From: Candidatus Sericytochromatia bacterium
GTDB taxonomy: Bacteria; Cyanobacteriota; Sericytochromatia; JACMPN01
Direction: 5' to 3'
NCBI GenBank assembly: GCA_014377495.1
Contig: JACMPN010000495.1
Span: forward strand, 1-5,178
DNA: 5,178 nucleotides
A model generated the notes under the pieces. The model was not told the DNA's origin and searched no databases. It was given only the letters and a program-made list of their open reading frames with translations. A program made the position numbers and the translations under genes. Shown in pieces: positions 1-5,119 of this stretch (position 1 is its first letter; each line of letters opens with the position of its first letter).

Positions 1-525
1 CTGGCCGCCATGGGCGCCAAACGGGCCATCCTGACGAATGCCGCCGGCGGCCTGAATGTCAGCTATGCCCAGGGCGACCTGATGCTCCTCAAGGATCACA
101 TCAACCTGCACCAGCCGGAGCTGGTCGAGATGCAGCGGCTGGCCGAGCTGATGCCCCGCCCCCGCCTGGCCTATGCCCCGGCCCTGCAGGCGATGGCCCG
201 GCGGGCCGCCGCCGCCCAGAACGTCTTCATCCGTGAGGGCGTCTACCTGGGTCTGCTGGGCCCCAGCTACGAGACCCCGGCGGAGATCGCCGCCTTTCGG
301 CGCATCGGCGCCGATGCTGTCGGCATGTCCACGACGCCCGAGTCTCTCTGGGCGACGGCCATGGGTCTCGACGTCGTCGCCTTTTCGGCGATCACGAACG
401 TCACCCACACGACCGACGAGATGGCAGCGACCAGCCATGACGAAGTCCTCGATGTGGCCAAGGGCGTCTCCCGGCGGCTCGACGCCATCCTGACGGCGAT
501 GGTGGCGGAGATCGCCGCGTCCTGA
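1..525 (+). CDS. punA: Purine nucleoside phosphorylase, trimeric class, C-terminal part (5' end outside window)
   Basis: This enzyme cleaves purine (deoxy)nucleosides with phosphate to give the free base and (deoxy)ribose-1-phosphate, in cytosolic purine salvage. The reading frame is open from base 1, so the gene enters from the left; about 100 N-terminal residues are missing and 174 are present. Counting from the first visible residue, the purine and phosphate pocket signatures are TNAAGGLN (12-19), KDHINL (31-36), GPSYETPAE (87-95), GADAVGMST (103-111) and ITN (131-133). These match human PNP Asn115, Glu201, Met219/Ser220 and Thr242/Asn243. Asn133, where methylthioadenosine phosphorylases have Asp, suggests a 6-oxopurine (inosine/guanosine) preference. 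The usual NPLxGPN loop after KDHINL is not recognisable and the segment is about 8 residues shorter than in human PNP. The family call is secure; the symbol (punA, deoD and pupG are all in use) is a convention. Confidence 0.93.
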   Translation: MAAMGAKRAILTNAAGGLNVSYAQGDLMLLKDHINLHQPELVEMQRLAELMPRPRLAYAPALQAMARRAAAAQNVFIREGVYLGLLGPSYETPAEIAAFRRIGADAVGMSTTPESLWATAMGLDVVAFSAITNVTHTTDEMAATSHDEVLDVAKGVSRRLDAILTAMVAEIAAS

Positions 526-556
526 TTCACTGCGGGCCCTTGGCGCTAGCCGACCC

Positions 557-568
557 GACAGGCCTGTC
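557..568. repeat. 12-bp perfect palindrome GACAGGCCTGTC
   Basis: GACAGGCCTGTC equals its own reverse complement and begins 32 bases after the phosphorylase stop. The flanking bases (CC before, TGG after) could extend the symmetry by two pairs around one bulged T. An A7 tract follows at 574-580. On the plus strand no T-run follows, so it does not look like an intrinsic terminator. A dimeric operator site is the alternative. Function is unknown. Confidence 0.4.
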
Positions 569-688
569 TGGCGAAAAAAATCGCGTCGCTGCCCCCCCAC
601 CCCGGCATGGCGGCATCCGGGACCAGCAAATGCGCATGTTTGCCCACTTTTCAGCTGCGAACGCGACCCCAAGCGGCCTGGTCCACGT

Positions 689-694
689 TAGAAT
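689..694 (+). promoter_or_regulatory. Possible -10 element for the remA operon
   Basis: TAGAAT matches the sigma-70 -10 consensus TATAAT at five of six positions and lies 88 bases before the remA start codon. No TTGACA-like hexamer is seen 16-18 bases upstream (that stretch is C-rich), and there is no extended TG motif. If it is real, transcription would start near 701 and give a leader of about 80 nt containing the 718-734 hairpin. Confidence 0.28.
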
Positions 695-717
695 AGGGGA
701 CCGGACGAAGGAGCTGC

Positions 718-737
718 CGGCCGCGTGGCGGCCGTTT
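718..737 (+). promoter_or_regulatory. GC-rich hairpin in the remA leader (possible attenuator)
   Basis: CGGCCGC (718-724) and GCGGCCG (728-734) form a perfect 7-bp stem around the triloop GTG, followed by TTT (735-737) and then G. The stem is strong but the T-run is very short for an intrinsic terminator. It lies about 50 bases before the remA start, so it could act as an attenuator or RNA-stabilising element. It could also be chance in GC-rich DNA. Confidence 0.33.
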
Positions 738-771
738 GCGAGATCGGGCCCGGCCAACGGTGGCAGCAACT

Positions 772-776
772 GAGGG
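772..776 (+). promoter_or_regulatory. remA ribosome-binding site
   Basis: GAGGG is followed by a 6-base spacer before the GTG start at 783. It fixes that start, which also gives the family's usual short N-terminus. The GGGCCC at 774-779, overlapping this site, is complementary to GGGCCC at 746-751, so a leader hairpin could hide the ribosome-binding site. That pairing is inference. Confidence 0.65.
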
Positions 777-782
777 CCCCAG

Positions 783-1040
783 GTGAAGTTGATCAACATC
801 GGATTCGGCAACATCGTTTCTGCCGGCAGGGTGGTGGCGATCGTCAGCCCGGAGTCGGCGCCGATCAAACGGATCATCCAGGACTCCCGGGATACGGGCC
901 GCCTGGTGGATGCCACCTACGGGCGGCGGACCCGGGCGGTGATCATGATGGACTCGGGCCACGTGATTTTGTCGGCCATCCAGCCCGAGACGGTGGCGCA
1001 CCGGTTCCTGCCCCGGGAAAGCGATGACGACGACGAATGA
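783..1040 (+). CDS. remA: RemA/ExtA family regulator (DUF370), canonical copy
   Basis: This 85-residue protein starts at GTG. It is a close match to Bacillus subtilis RemA, a small DNA-binding regulator that activates biofilm matrix and osmoprotection genes and forms ring-like oligomers. The family signatures are intact: INIGFGN (4-10), SAGR (13-16), VSPESAPIKR (21-30), DATYGRRTRAV (43-53), HVILSAIQPETVAHR (61-75). The residues matching B. subtilis Arg18, Arg50 and Arg51, reported as important for DNA binding, are present here as Arg16, Arg48 and Arg49. The tail is acidic (SDDDDE, 80-85). It heads a four-gene unit, and its stop overlaps the start of the next gene by four bases (ATGA). In lineages without the Bacillus matrix genes the targets are unknown, so the biofilm role should not be assumed here. 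Confidence 0.95.
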   Translation: MKLINIGFGNIVSAGRVVAIVSPESAPIKRIIQDSRDTGRLVDATYGRRTRAVIMMDSGHVILSAIQPETVAHRFLPRESDDDDE

Positions 1041-1306
1041 GTTTGCCGGCGCTCCTGCATCCCTTGGTCCACCTCGGCCACGGCCACACGGTGGCGGCGG
1101 CCTGCGTGGTGGCGATCATCGACCCTGACTCGGCGCCGGTCAAGCGCCTGATCAGCGAGGCACAGGCGGCAGGCACCCTGGTGGACGCCACGGCCGGCCG
1201 CAAGGCCCGGGCCGTCGTGATCACCGATGGGGCCGGAGTGCATCTGGCGGCGGTGCAGCCGGAGACCCTGGCCCAGCGATACGTAAGACGTGAGATGGTG
1301 GAGTGA
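1037..1306 (+). CDS. Second, divergent DUF370/RemA-like protein
   Basis: This 89-residue paralogue of the preceding RemA starts within its stop codon (ATGA, 1037-1040), so translational coupling is likely. The DUF370 core is clear: VVAIIDPDSAPVKRLI (24-39), LVDATAGRKARAVVIT (48-63), AAVQPETLAQR (71-81). It departs from RemA at key places. The GFGN turn reads GHGH (14-17), the position of RemA Arg18 is Cys23, Arg51 is Lys56 and Tyr48 is Ala53. An extension of about eight residues precedes the core, and four histidines fall within residues 8-17. The N-terminal stretch HLGHGHTVAAACVVAIID resembles, from memory, RemB/YaaB proteins, while the rest resembles RemA. Arg55, matching RemA Arg50, is kept. 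It may form mixed rings with RemA, bind other DNA, or be a non-DNA-binding modulator. Family membership is secure; function is not known. Confidence 0.88.
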   Translation: MSLPALLHPLVHLGHGHTVAAACVVAIIDPDSAPVKRLISEAQAAGTLVDATAGRKARAVVITDGAGVHLAAVQPETLAQRYVRREMVE

Positions 1307-1962
1307 TGATGGTAGAGACTGCCCCCGACACAACCTGGATGGAAGTTCCCAGCGGGTGGCCGGACCGCGGCCTGCTGCTGGTCATTTCCGGCCCCTCCGG
1401 CGTGGGCAAGGGCACCGTCGTCCGCCAGCTGATGCAAAATCCCGACGCCGACGGCCGCAGCCTCTGCCTGTCCGTCTCCGCAACCACGCGGCGGCCACGC
1501 CCCGGCGAGGTCGACGGGGTCAGCTACTTTTTCCGGACCGATGCCGAGTTCGATGAGCTGGTCAGCACGGGGGCGCTGCTCGAATGGGCGGAGTACCAGG
1601 GCAACCGCTACGGGACGCCGCGCACCCTCGTCGAGAGCGAGATCCTGCGGGGGCGGGACGTCATCCTCGAAATCGACGTCCAGGGCGGCCGCCAGATTCG
1701 CGAACGGGGCGAAGAGGCGATTTACATCTTCATGGTGCCGCCGAGCATGGATGAGCTCGGTCAGCGCCTGACGGACCGGGCGACGGAAGATGCAGCCAGC
1801 ATCGCCGGGCGTCTGACAGTGGCACGTGAGGAAATGCTGGCGTTGCCGCTGTATGATTATCTAGTGATCAATGACGAAGTCTCTGCGGCGGTGACCCGGA
1901 TCCGGGCCATCGTCCAGGCTGAGCATTGCCGAGTGGCGCACCTGCGCCGGGAGAAACCATGA
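1303..1962 (+). CDS. gmk: Guanylate kinase
   Basis: Gmk phosphorylates GMP to GDP with ATP in the cytosol, an essential step to GTP and dGTP. The protein has 219 residues from the GTG at 1303. The P-loop is GPSGVGKGT (30-38). GMP-binding motifs are SVSATTRRPRPGEVDG (57-72), SYFF (74-77), LLEWAEYQGNRYGTP (92-106) and LEIDVQGGRQIRE (122-134). The lid-region arginines lie in RLTDRATED (154-162), and YDYLVIND (184-191) is the usual C-terminal signature. About 20 residues precede the core, slightly more than usual. Starts at GTG 1303, ATG 1306 and ATG 1309 all fit. GTG overlaps the upstream stop by four bases, whereas GGTGGAG (1297-1303) is best spaced for ATG 1309. The true start may thus be one or two codons later. 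Linkage of remA, gmk and rpoZ is conserved in several phyla. Gmk is a known (p)ppGpp target in Firmicutes. Confidence 0.97.
   Translation: MMMVETAPDTTWMEVPSGWPDRGLLLVISGPSGVGKGTVVRQLMQNPDADGRSLCLSVSATTRRPRPGEVDGVSYFFRTDAEFDELVSTGALLEWAEYQGNRYGTPRTLVESEILRGRDVILEIDVQGGRQIRERGEEAIYIFMVPPSMDELGQRLTDRATEDAASIAGRLTVAREEMLALPLYDYLVINDEVSAAVTRIRAIVQAEHCRVAHLRREKP
1949..1953 (+). promoter_or_regulatory. rpoZ ribosome-binding site inside the gmk 3' end
   Basis: GGGAG with a 5-base spacer to the ATG at 1959 sets the rpoZ start. It favours this start over the longer in-frame reading that begins at 1926, which would add 11 residues with no counterpart in omega subunits. Confidence 0.7.
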
Positions 1963-2162
1963 GCAAACCGAGCACTCACAGCAAAGGGCAGACCACCTCA
2001 CTGTTCGTCTTGGAATCCGAATCCGAGAACCGCTACGGCTTGGTCCACAAGGTTGCCCGGCGGGCCAAACAGATCATGGAAGGCCATGCCCAGACGTCGG
2101 CCGAGCTGTCCAACAACCGGGCCATCAAGGCCGCCATCAAAGAACTCGTCGCCGAGCAGTAG
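1959..2162 (+). CDS. rpoZ: RNA polymerase omega subunit
   Basis: Omega binds the beta-prime subunit and helps assemble and stabilise RNA polymerase. This is a short 67-residue version. The conserved first half of the family motif is ENRYGLVHKVARRAKQI (26-42 approximately), and the C-terminal half is NNRAIKAAIKEL, matching the usual KPVTxALxEI helix. The N-terminal 20 residues are polar and variable. The ATG overlaps the gmk stop (ATGA, 1959-1962) and has a well-placed GGGAG upstream. Position directly after gmk is the classic arrangement and supports the call. It is the last gene of the coupled unit, and two hairpins follow. In E. coli the omega/beta-prime interface forms one (p)ppGpp site; whether that holds here cannot be told from this sequence. 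Confidence 0.92.
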   Translation: MSKPSTHSKGQTTSLFVLESESENRYGLVHKVARRAKQIMEGHAQTSAELSNNRAIKAAIKELVAEQ

Positions 2163-2196
2163 CCCGGTGTGGCCGCCTCGCCGCGGTCCACACGGG
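2163..2196 (+). other. Hairpin directly after the rpoZ stop
   Basis: CCC-G-GTGTGG-CCGC (2163-2176) can pair with GCGG-T-CCACAC-GGG (2183-2196). This gives 13 base pairs interrupted by one bulged base on each side (G2166, T2187), around the loop CTCGCC. No T-run follows, so it is not an intrinsic terminator by itself. It may protect the rpoZ 3' end or work with the next hairpin. Confidence 0.45.
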
Positions 2197-2209
2197 TACA
2201 GGTGGCGGG

Positions 2210-2246
2210 CGGGCCCGGGAAACGCTCCGCGTCCCGGGCCCGTTTT
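2210..2246 (+). terminator. Intrinsic terminator after rpoZ
   Basis: CGGGCCCGGGA (2210-2220) and TCCCGGGCCCG (2232-2242) are perfect 11-bp complements around an 11-base loop, followed at once by TTTT (2243-2246). Three G-U pairs could lengthen the base of the stem. The T-run is short but the stem is very GC-rich. It separates the remA-gmk-rpoZ unit from priA and implies that priA is at least partly transcribed from its own promoter. No convincing -35/-10 pair is visible in the remaining 36 bases before priA, so such a promoter might overlap the terminator, or read-through may supply priA. Confidence 0.78.
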
Positions 2247-2273
2247 GACGCGTTCAGCTTTGGCGATGCACAT

Positions 2274-2279
2274 GAGGGG
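2274..2279 (+). promoter_or_regulatory. priA ribosome-binding site
   Basis: GAGGGG lies just before the ATG at 2283, with a spacer of 3-5 bases depending on the register. It decides the priA start. The frame is open further upstream to 2169, but the added 38 residues are low-complexity, run through the terminator hairpin and have no counterpart in PriA. Confidence 0.7.
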
Positions 2280-2282
2280 TGG

Positions 2283-4691
2283 ATGAGCCTTACCTATGCC
2301 GAGGTGCTGTTGGAAACGGCACCAGGCGACCTGCAACAACGCAGCTTCACCTACGCGGTGCCCGCCTCGTTGGCCCATGCGGCCAGCCTGGGAACGCCGG
2401 TGCTCGTCCCGTTTGGTCACCAGACGCTGGCGGGTTTCATTGTGGCGCTCAGCGCCGTCAAGCCGGACCGTGACGTCCGCCCCATCCTGGCCGCCATCGA
2501 CGGCGCCGACCTGCCCGCCGACCTGCTGGCCATGCTGCGTTGGGCCAGTCACTACTACATCGCCCCCTTTGCGAACCTGATCCACGCCGCCGTGCCGCCC
2601 GGAGTCCTGGGCAAAGCGGAATCGCTGGTCACCGCCGCCGCCGAGATGCCCCCCACCGCAGTATTGCCCGCCGAATGGCGACCGATCGCCCAGATGCTGC
2701 GGGACGAGCCGGACGGGGTGTCGCTGCGCCGATTGCGCCACCACTTCGGTGCGGCGAACTCGGCGAACCTGGCCATCCGCGACTGGCGGCGGCGGCACTG
2801 GATCCAGGTGGTCAGCCACCTGGCCCCGCCCAAGGACATAGGCAAACATCAGCTGATGATCCGGTCCACGAACGGATCGGCGGCCCTGACCCCGCGACAG
2901 GACGGCCTGTACCAGTTTCTCGTCCACCAGGGCGGGGCGATGTCCCTCAGCCGGTTCATGGCCGAAGCAGGGACGACGGCGGCCACCGCCCGCAGCCTGG
3001 AGCGCAAAGGGGCCGTCGCCATCGCCCGCGAGCGGATCCTCCGGGTGCCCGGGCAGGGGCCGGTCGTCATGCCCGGAGACCACGAGCCGACCATTGCCCA
3101 GGTGGCGGCACTGGCCGTGATCCGTGAGGCCCGGCTGGCGGCGCCCAAGACGGTGCTGCTGCACGGGGTGACGGGCTCGGGCAAGACCGACGTTTACCTG
3201 GCGGCGATCGCCGAGGTGCTGGCGGATGGTGAAACGGCGCTGGTCCTCGTCCCGGAAATCTCGCTGACGCCTCAGCTGGTGGCCCGGTTCCGCGGCCGCT
3301 TCGGGGCGCAGGTGGCCATCCTGCATTCCGCCCTCGGCTCCGGCGAACGGGGGGACCAGTGGGCCCGCATCCGGGCCGGCCTGGCGCCCGTCGTCGTCGG
3401 GACACGCTCGGCGATCTTCGCCCCGGTGCCCCAGCTGGGGCTGATCATCCTGGACGAGGAGCACGACCCGTCCTACAAACAAGACACGCAACCGCGGTAT
3501 CACGCCCGCACCCTGGCCTGGAAACGGGCGGAGCTGACAGGCGCCACGGTGATCCTCGGCTCGGCGACCCCGTCAGCGGAGACCTTTGCGGCTGCACTGG
3601 GCGGCCATGTCCGACTGGCCGAGATGCCGGAGCGGGTCGCCAGTCGGCCGTTACCCGGCGTCCGCACGGTCGACATGCGGGACGAGCTGGCCAACGGGCG
3701 CCGCAGCCCGATCAGCCGGGTCCTCGAACTGGCCATCGGCGAGACCCTGGCCCAAAAGGAACAGGTGATTCTCTTCCTCAACCGTCGCGGGTTTGCCCGG
3801 GTGGTCTTTTGCCGGCATTGCGGGGCCGGGGTGCATTGCCCCCATTGTGCCATCGCCCTGACGTACCATCAGGATCACTTTCTGCTCTGCCACCTGTGCG
3901 GCCACAAGGCCCCGTGGCCGGAGCATTGCCCGAGTTGCCGGTTCCCCACCTTGCGCCACAAGGGCACCGGCACCCAAAAAGTGGAAACGATGTGCCAGTC
4001 GCTCTGGCCCGATGCCCGCATCCTGCGTTTGGACCGGGATACGACCGTGCGCAAGGATTCGCACCAGACGATTTTGACGGCCTTCGGTAACGGCGAGGCG
4101 GATATCCTCATCGGCACGCAGATGGTGACGAAGGGCCTGGATTTTCCCGATGTCACCCTGGTCGGGGTGCTGGTGGCGGATTTTGCCCTGCACGTGCCAG
4201 ACTTCCGGGCCGGCGAGCGCACCTTCCAACTGCTCACCCAAGTCGCCGGGCGGGCGGGCCGGGGCGTGAAACCGGGGAGGGTCGTCGTGCAGACCTACGA
4301 TCCCGAAAACCGCTGCCTGCAGGCGGCCTGCAAACACGACTACGCCGCCTTCATCGCCCCGGAACTGCTGGACCGGGAGGCTTTGGGCTATCCGCCCTAC
4401 CTGCACCTGATCAACCTGCTGATCACCAGTGAAAACGACGTCCACGCAGCCAATCACGCCCAGCGGCTGGCCGATGCCTGGCGGGCAGCCCCCGTGCCCG
4501 GCCTGCACAGCCTGCTCGGCCCCGTCCCAGCGGCGATCACGCGGATCCGCGACCAGTTCCGCCATCACCTGCTGATCAAGTGCGAGTCGCTAAGTGCCAT
4601 GCAGAAATGGCTGCCCATCGCCCTGCGTGACCTGCCGCCGCCCCCCGGGGTCACCGTCGCCGTGGACGTCGATCCCCAGCATCTGGGCTGA
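2283..4691 (+). CDS. priA: Primosomal protein N', PriA replication-restart helicase
   Basis: PriA recognises abandoned replication forks, unwinds the lagging arm 3' to 5' using ATP and starts reloading of the replicative helicase. The protein has 802 residues, close to B. subtilis PriA and longer than the 732 of E. coli. The N-terminal fork-binding domain (about 1-105) shows SFTYAVP and VLVPFGHQTLAGFIV, and a winged-helix region follows. Helicase motifs are Walker A GVTGSGKT (295-302), DEEH (391-394), IGTQMVTKGLDFPDV (610-624) and QVAGRAGRG (653-661). Eight cysteines form the two zinc sites: C510, C513, C549, C552 and C519, C522, C536, C539. All are in the usual spacing, then GTGTQKVE. The C-terminus ends with the typical VDVDPQ. 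No truncation or lost motif is seen. The usual partner coaBC is absent between rpoZ and priA. Start chosen from the ribosome-binding site and domain fit. Confidence 0.97.
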   Translation: MSLTYAEVLLETAPGDLQQRSFTYAVPASLAHAASLGTPVLVPFGHQTLAGFIVALSAVKPDRDVRPILAAIDGADLPADLLAMLRWASHYYIAPFANLIHAAVPPGVLGKAESLVTAAAEMPPTAVLPAEWRPIAQMLRDEPDGVSLRRLRHHFGAANSANLAIRDWRRRHWIQVVSHLAPPKDIGKHQLMIRSTNGSAALTPRQDGLYQFLVHQGGAMSLSRFMAEAGTTAATARSLERKGAVAIARERILRVPGQGPVVMPGDHEPTIAQVAALAVIREARLAAPKTVLLHGVTGSGKTDVYLAAIAEVLADGETALVLVPEISLTPQLVARFRGRFGAQVAILHSALGSGERGDQWARIRAGLAPVVVGTRSAIFAPVPQLGLIILDEEHDPSYKQDTQPRYHARTLAWKRAELTGATVILGSATPSAETFAAALGGHVRLAEMPERVASRPLPGVRTVDMRDELANGRRSPISRVLELAIGETLAQKEQVILFLNRRGFARVVFCRHCGAGVHCPHCAIALTYHQDHFLLCHLCGHKAPWPEHCPSCRFPTLRHKGTGTQKVETMCQSLWPDARILRLDRDTTVRKDSHQTILTAFGNGEADILIGTQMVTKGLDFPDVTLVGVLVADFALHVPDFRAGERTFQLLTQVAGRAGRGVKPGRVVVQTYDPENRCLQAACKHDYAAFIAPELLDREALGYPPYLHLINLLITSENDVHAANHAQRLADAWRAAPVPGLHSLLGPVPAAITRIRDQFRHHLLIKCESLSAMQKWLPIALRDLPPPPGVTVAVDVDPQHLG

Positions 4692-4710
4692 GGCGGCGGT
4701 TATGCCGCCT
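4691..4710. terminator. Hairpin across the priA / response-regulator convergent junction
   Basis: AGGCGGC (4691-4697) pairs with GCCGCCT (4704-4710) around the loop GGTTAT. The stem covers the last base of the priA stop and the final codons of the opposing gene. No T-run follows on either strand, so it lacks the full intrinsic terminator form. Its place between two converging stops suggests a bidirectional 3'-end structure. The 7-bp perfect stem is seen directly; the role is inferred. Confidence 0.45.
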
Positions 4711-5089
4711 GCGGCTCGCCGATCATCCCGGCCAGCGTCGTCAGCAGGCGGTCTGTGCCGAAGGGCTTGGCCAGAAACACCTCCACGGTGGCAAATGCCG
4801 CCTCGACACGCCGCTCGTGGCTGGCCGACATCAGGACGACCGGAACGGGCGCCCAGATAGAAACCGACTGTTTGGCGACCAGAAACGTCACTCCATCCAT
4901 CACCGGCATCGCCAGATCCAAGAGGATCAGCCGTGGCAACGGCCGGCAACGCAGGTAATCCAGGCCCGCCAGCCCGTTGGCGTCCGTCGCCACGCGATAC
5001 CCGGTCTCCGCCAGCACAAGGACGATCACGTCGCGGATGTCCGCGTCGTCCTCGATGACGAGGACATCGATTCCAGGGGACAGGCTCAT
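4700..5089 (-). CDS. Single-domain response regulator (CheY-like receiver)
   Basis: This 129-residue protein is a lone phosphoreceiver domain with no output domain. All key residues are present: acidic pocket E13/D14/D15, phosphoacceptor D58 in LILLDLAMPVMDG, S88 in VVLMSAS, K108-P109 in FLAKPF. It should accept phosphate from a sensor kinase and act by binding a partner, as CheY, Spo0F or DivK do. No kinase is in the window, so partner and pathway are unknown. It reads toward priA, with 8 bases between the two stop codons. The ATG at 5089 is the only ATG that keeps the whole domain, since an in-frame stop lies shortly upstream. The ribosome-binding site is weak (AAAGG, 11 bases away, with a C6 run in between), suggesting low or regulated translation. 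The final 10-15 residues are a short tail. The possibility that it is an unusual member of a longer regulator is excluded by the stop at 4700. Confidence 0.93.
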   Translation of the reverse strand: MSLSPGIDVLVIEDDADIRDVIVLVLAETGYRVATDANGLAGLDYLRCRPLPRLILLDLAMPVMDGVTFLVAKQSVSIWAPVPVVLMSASHERRVEAAFATVEVFLAKPFGTDRLLTTLAGMIGEPQAA

Positions 5090-5119
5090 GGGGGGCAGGG
5101 CCTTTCAGCGGGCGGGACC

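Larger units (their letters stand above)
526..782. other. Intergenic region and probable remA leader
   Basis: The 257 bases between the phosphorylase stop and the remA start are the longest stretch without a convincing gene. They contain a 12-bp perfect palindrome (557-568) followed by seven A's (574-580), a C-rich run (591-602), a possible -10 hexamer (689-694), a GC-rich hairpin ending in TTT (718-737) and the remA ribosome-binding site (772-776). A TTG-initiated open frame at 540-773 has no recognisable protein features and weak codon bias. No YicC-like gene, which precedes remA in many Firmicutes, is visible. No clear intrinsic terminator for the phosphorylase is seen, so read-through into remA is possible. 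Confidence 0.6.

Noticed and set aside
540..773. A 77-codon plus-strand open frame between the phosphorylase and remA
   Set aside because: It has a TTG start without a clear ribosome-binding site, mixed third-position base use unlike the neighbours, and no recognisable features. A real small protein cannot be excluded.
527..916. A 129-codon minus-strand open frame covering the intergenic region and part of remA
   Set aside because: It overlaps most of the highly conserved remA on the opposite strand and shows no protein motif.
783..1306. Possible recent tandem duplication of remA
   Set aside because: The two copies share the family core but differ at many residues, and no long nucleotide identity is visible. 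This is an old paralogue or separate acquisition, not a recent copy event.
1926..1958. Longer rpoZ start 11 codons upstream
   Set aside because: It would sit deep inside gmk, without similarity to omega N-termini. ATG 1959 has GGGAG at ideal spacing and the same overlap style as its neighbours.
2245..2273. Possible priA promoter with TTGACG at 2245-2250
   Set aside because: The -35-like hexamer is good, but the sequence 17 bases downstream (GCACAT) matches TATAAT poorly, and the element overlaps the terminator T-run.
2169..2282. Upstream extension of priA by 38 codons from GTG 2169
   Set aside because: The extension crosses the rpoZ terminator hairpin, lacks family similarity, and the ATG at 2283 has a clear GAGGGG site before it.
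1998..3503. A 501-codon open frame on the minus strand opposite rpoZ and priA
   Set aside because: It is rich in Gly, Arg, His and Gln without any recognisable motif, and it lies fully antisense to well-supported rpoZ and priA. Long antisense frames are expected in GC-rich coding DNA.
3651..4568. A 305-codon minus-strand open frame opposite priA
   Set aside because: No family signature and repeated low-complexity composition. It mirrors the priA helicase and zinc regions, whose motifs are intact on the plus strand.
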